A DNA stretch of 6,064 nucleotides from Pyrinomonadaceae bacterium (GTDB taxonomy: Bacteria > Acidobacteriota > Blastocatellia > Pyrinomonadales > Pyrinomonadaceae), in NCBI GenBank assembly GCA_026786155.1, contig JAJAYR010000302.1, positions 1 through 6,064 of the forward strand. Reading direction: 5' to 3'. This document shows positions 5,979 to 6,064 of this stretch, one piece after another. Under the pieces are notes generated by a model. It did no database searches. It was not told the DNA's origin and saw nothing but the letters and a program-made list of their open reading frames with translations. The number at the start of each line of letters is the position of its first letter. Position 1 is the first letter of the stretch. Made by a program: the position numbers and the translations under genes.

Positions 5979-6007
5979 ATTGTAACCCAAAACCTTTTTT
6001 CTGCAAA
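5979..6007 (-). promoter_or_regulatory. Possible sigma70-type promoter of the sigma-kinase unit
   Basis: On the minus strand TTTGCA (6002-6007) and TACAAT (5979-5984) are separated by exactly 17 bases, matching the -35 consensus at 4 of 6 and the -10 at 5 of 6 positions. The start codon follows 16 bases after the -10 element, so the transcript would have a very short leader of about 10 bases, in line with the missing ribosome site. It would drive the sigma gene and, by read-through, the kinase. The A-rich surroundings make a chance match possible. Confidence 0.45.
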
Positions 6008-6064
6008 TTTTTTTCGCCGCAAATGTCCGTTTTTTGTCGAACCTTTCGCTAATGCTTACTGAAG

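Noticed and set aside
5786..6052. 88-codon plus-strand frame over the sigma start and leader
   Set aside because: It overlaps the sigma N terminus in antisense and the composition is that of a shadow frame.

Overview
This window reads as ordinary chromosomal DNA from an Acidobacteriota-like bacterium, possibly of the Blastocatellia/Pyrinomonadaceae type. That placement is inference. It rests on an ECF-type sigma factor of the kinase-linked kind sitting directly before a long Ser/Thr kinase with a TPR tail, on moderate GC genes separated by AT-rich gaps, and on the repeat style. No phage, plasmid, IS transposase, CRISPR, tRNA or rRNA signal was seen.

All four convincing genes lie on the minus strand, so transcription runs from high to low coordinates. 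The order is: ECF sigma factor (5390-5962), transmembrane Ser/Thr kinase with about eight TPR-like repeats (2581-5268), MacB/FtsX-type ABC transporter permease (1107-2210), and pyrroline-5-carboxylate reductase proC (201-1040). Sigma factor and kinase form a plausible signalling pair. The sigma factor lacks the acidic residues usual in region 2.2 and has a threonine there, which fits control by phosphorylation. The permease has no ATPase partner in the window, and proC is a housekeeping proline-biosynthesis gene with no evident link to the others.

The most unusual feature is a set of palindromes built to one plan. Each has two inverted arms made of short tandem units of 7 or 8 bases, and the unit sequence differs from element to element. 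One sits in each of the three gene-to-gene junctions (1050-1106; 2268-2547 with a second palindrome nested inside it; 5276-5384). Another lies inside the kinase coding sequence (4255-4350), where it adds about 32 in-frame codons to the kinase domain. Two of them end within about 10 bases of the next start codon, so they could fold over the translation start of proC and of the kinase.

The left end (1-200) has no gene I can support. It holds a short GC-rich repeat-like patch and an AT-rich stretch. The right end (5963-6064) is the leader of the sigma gene, with a plausible promoter.
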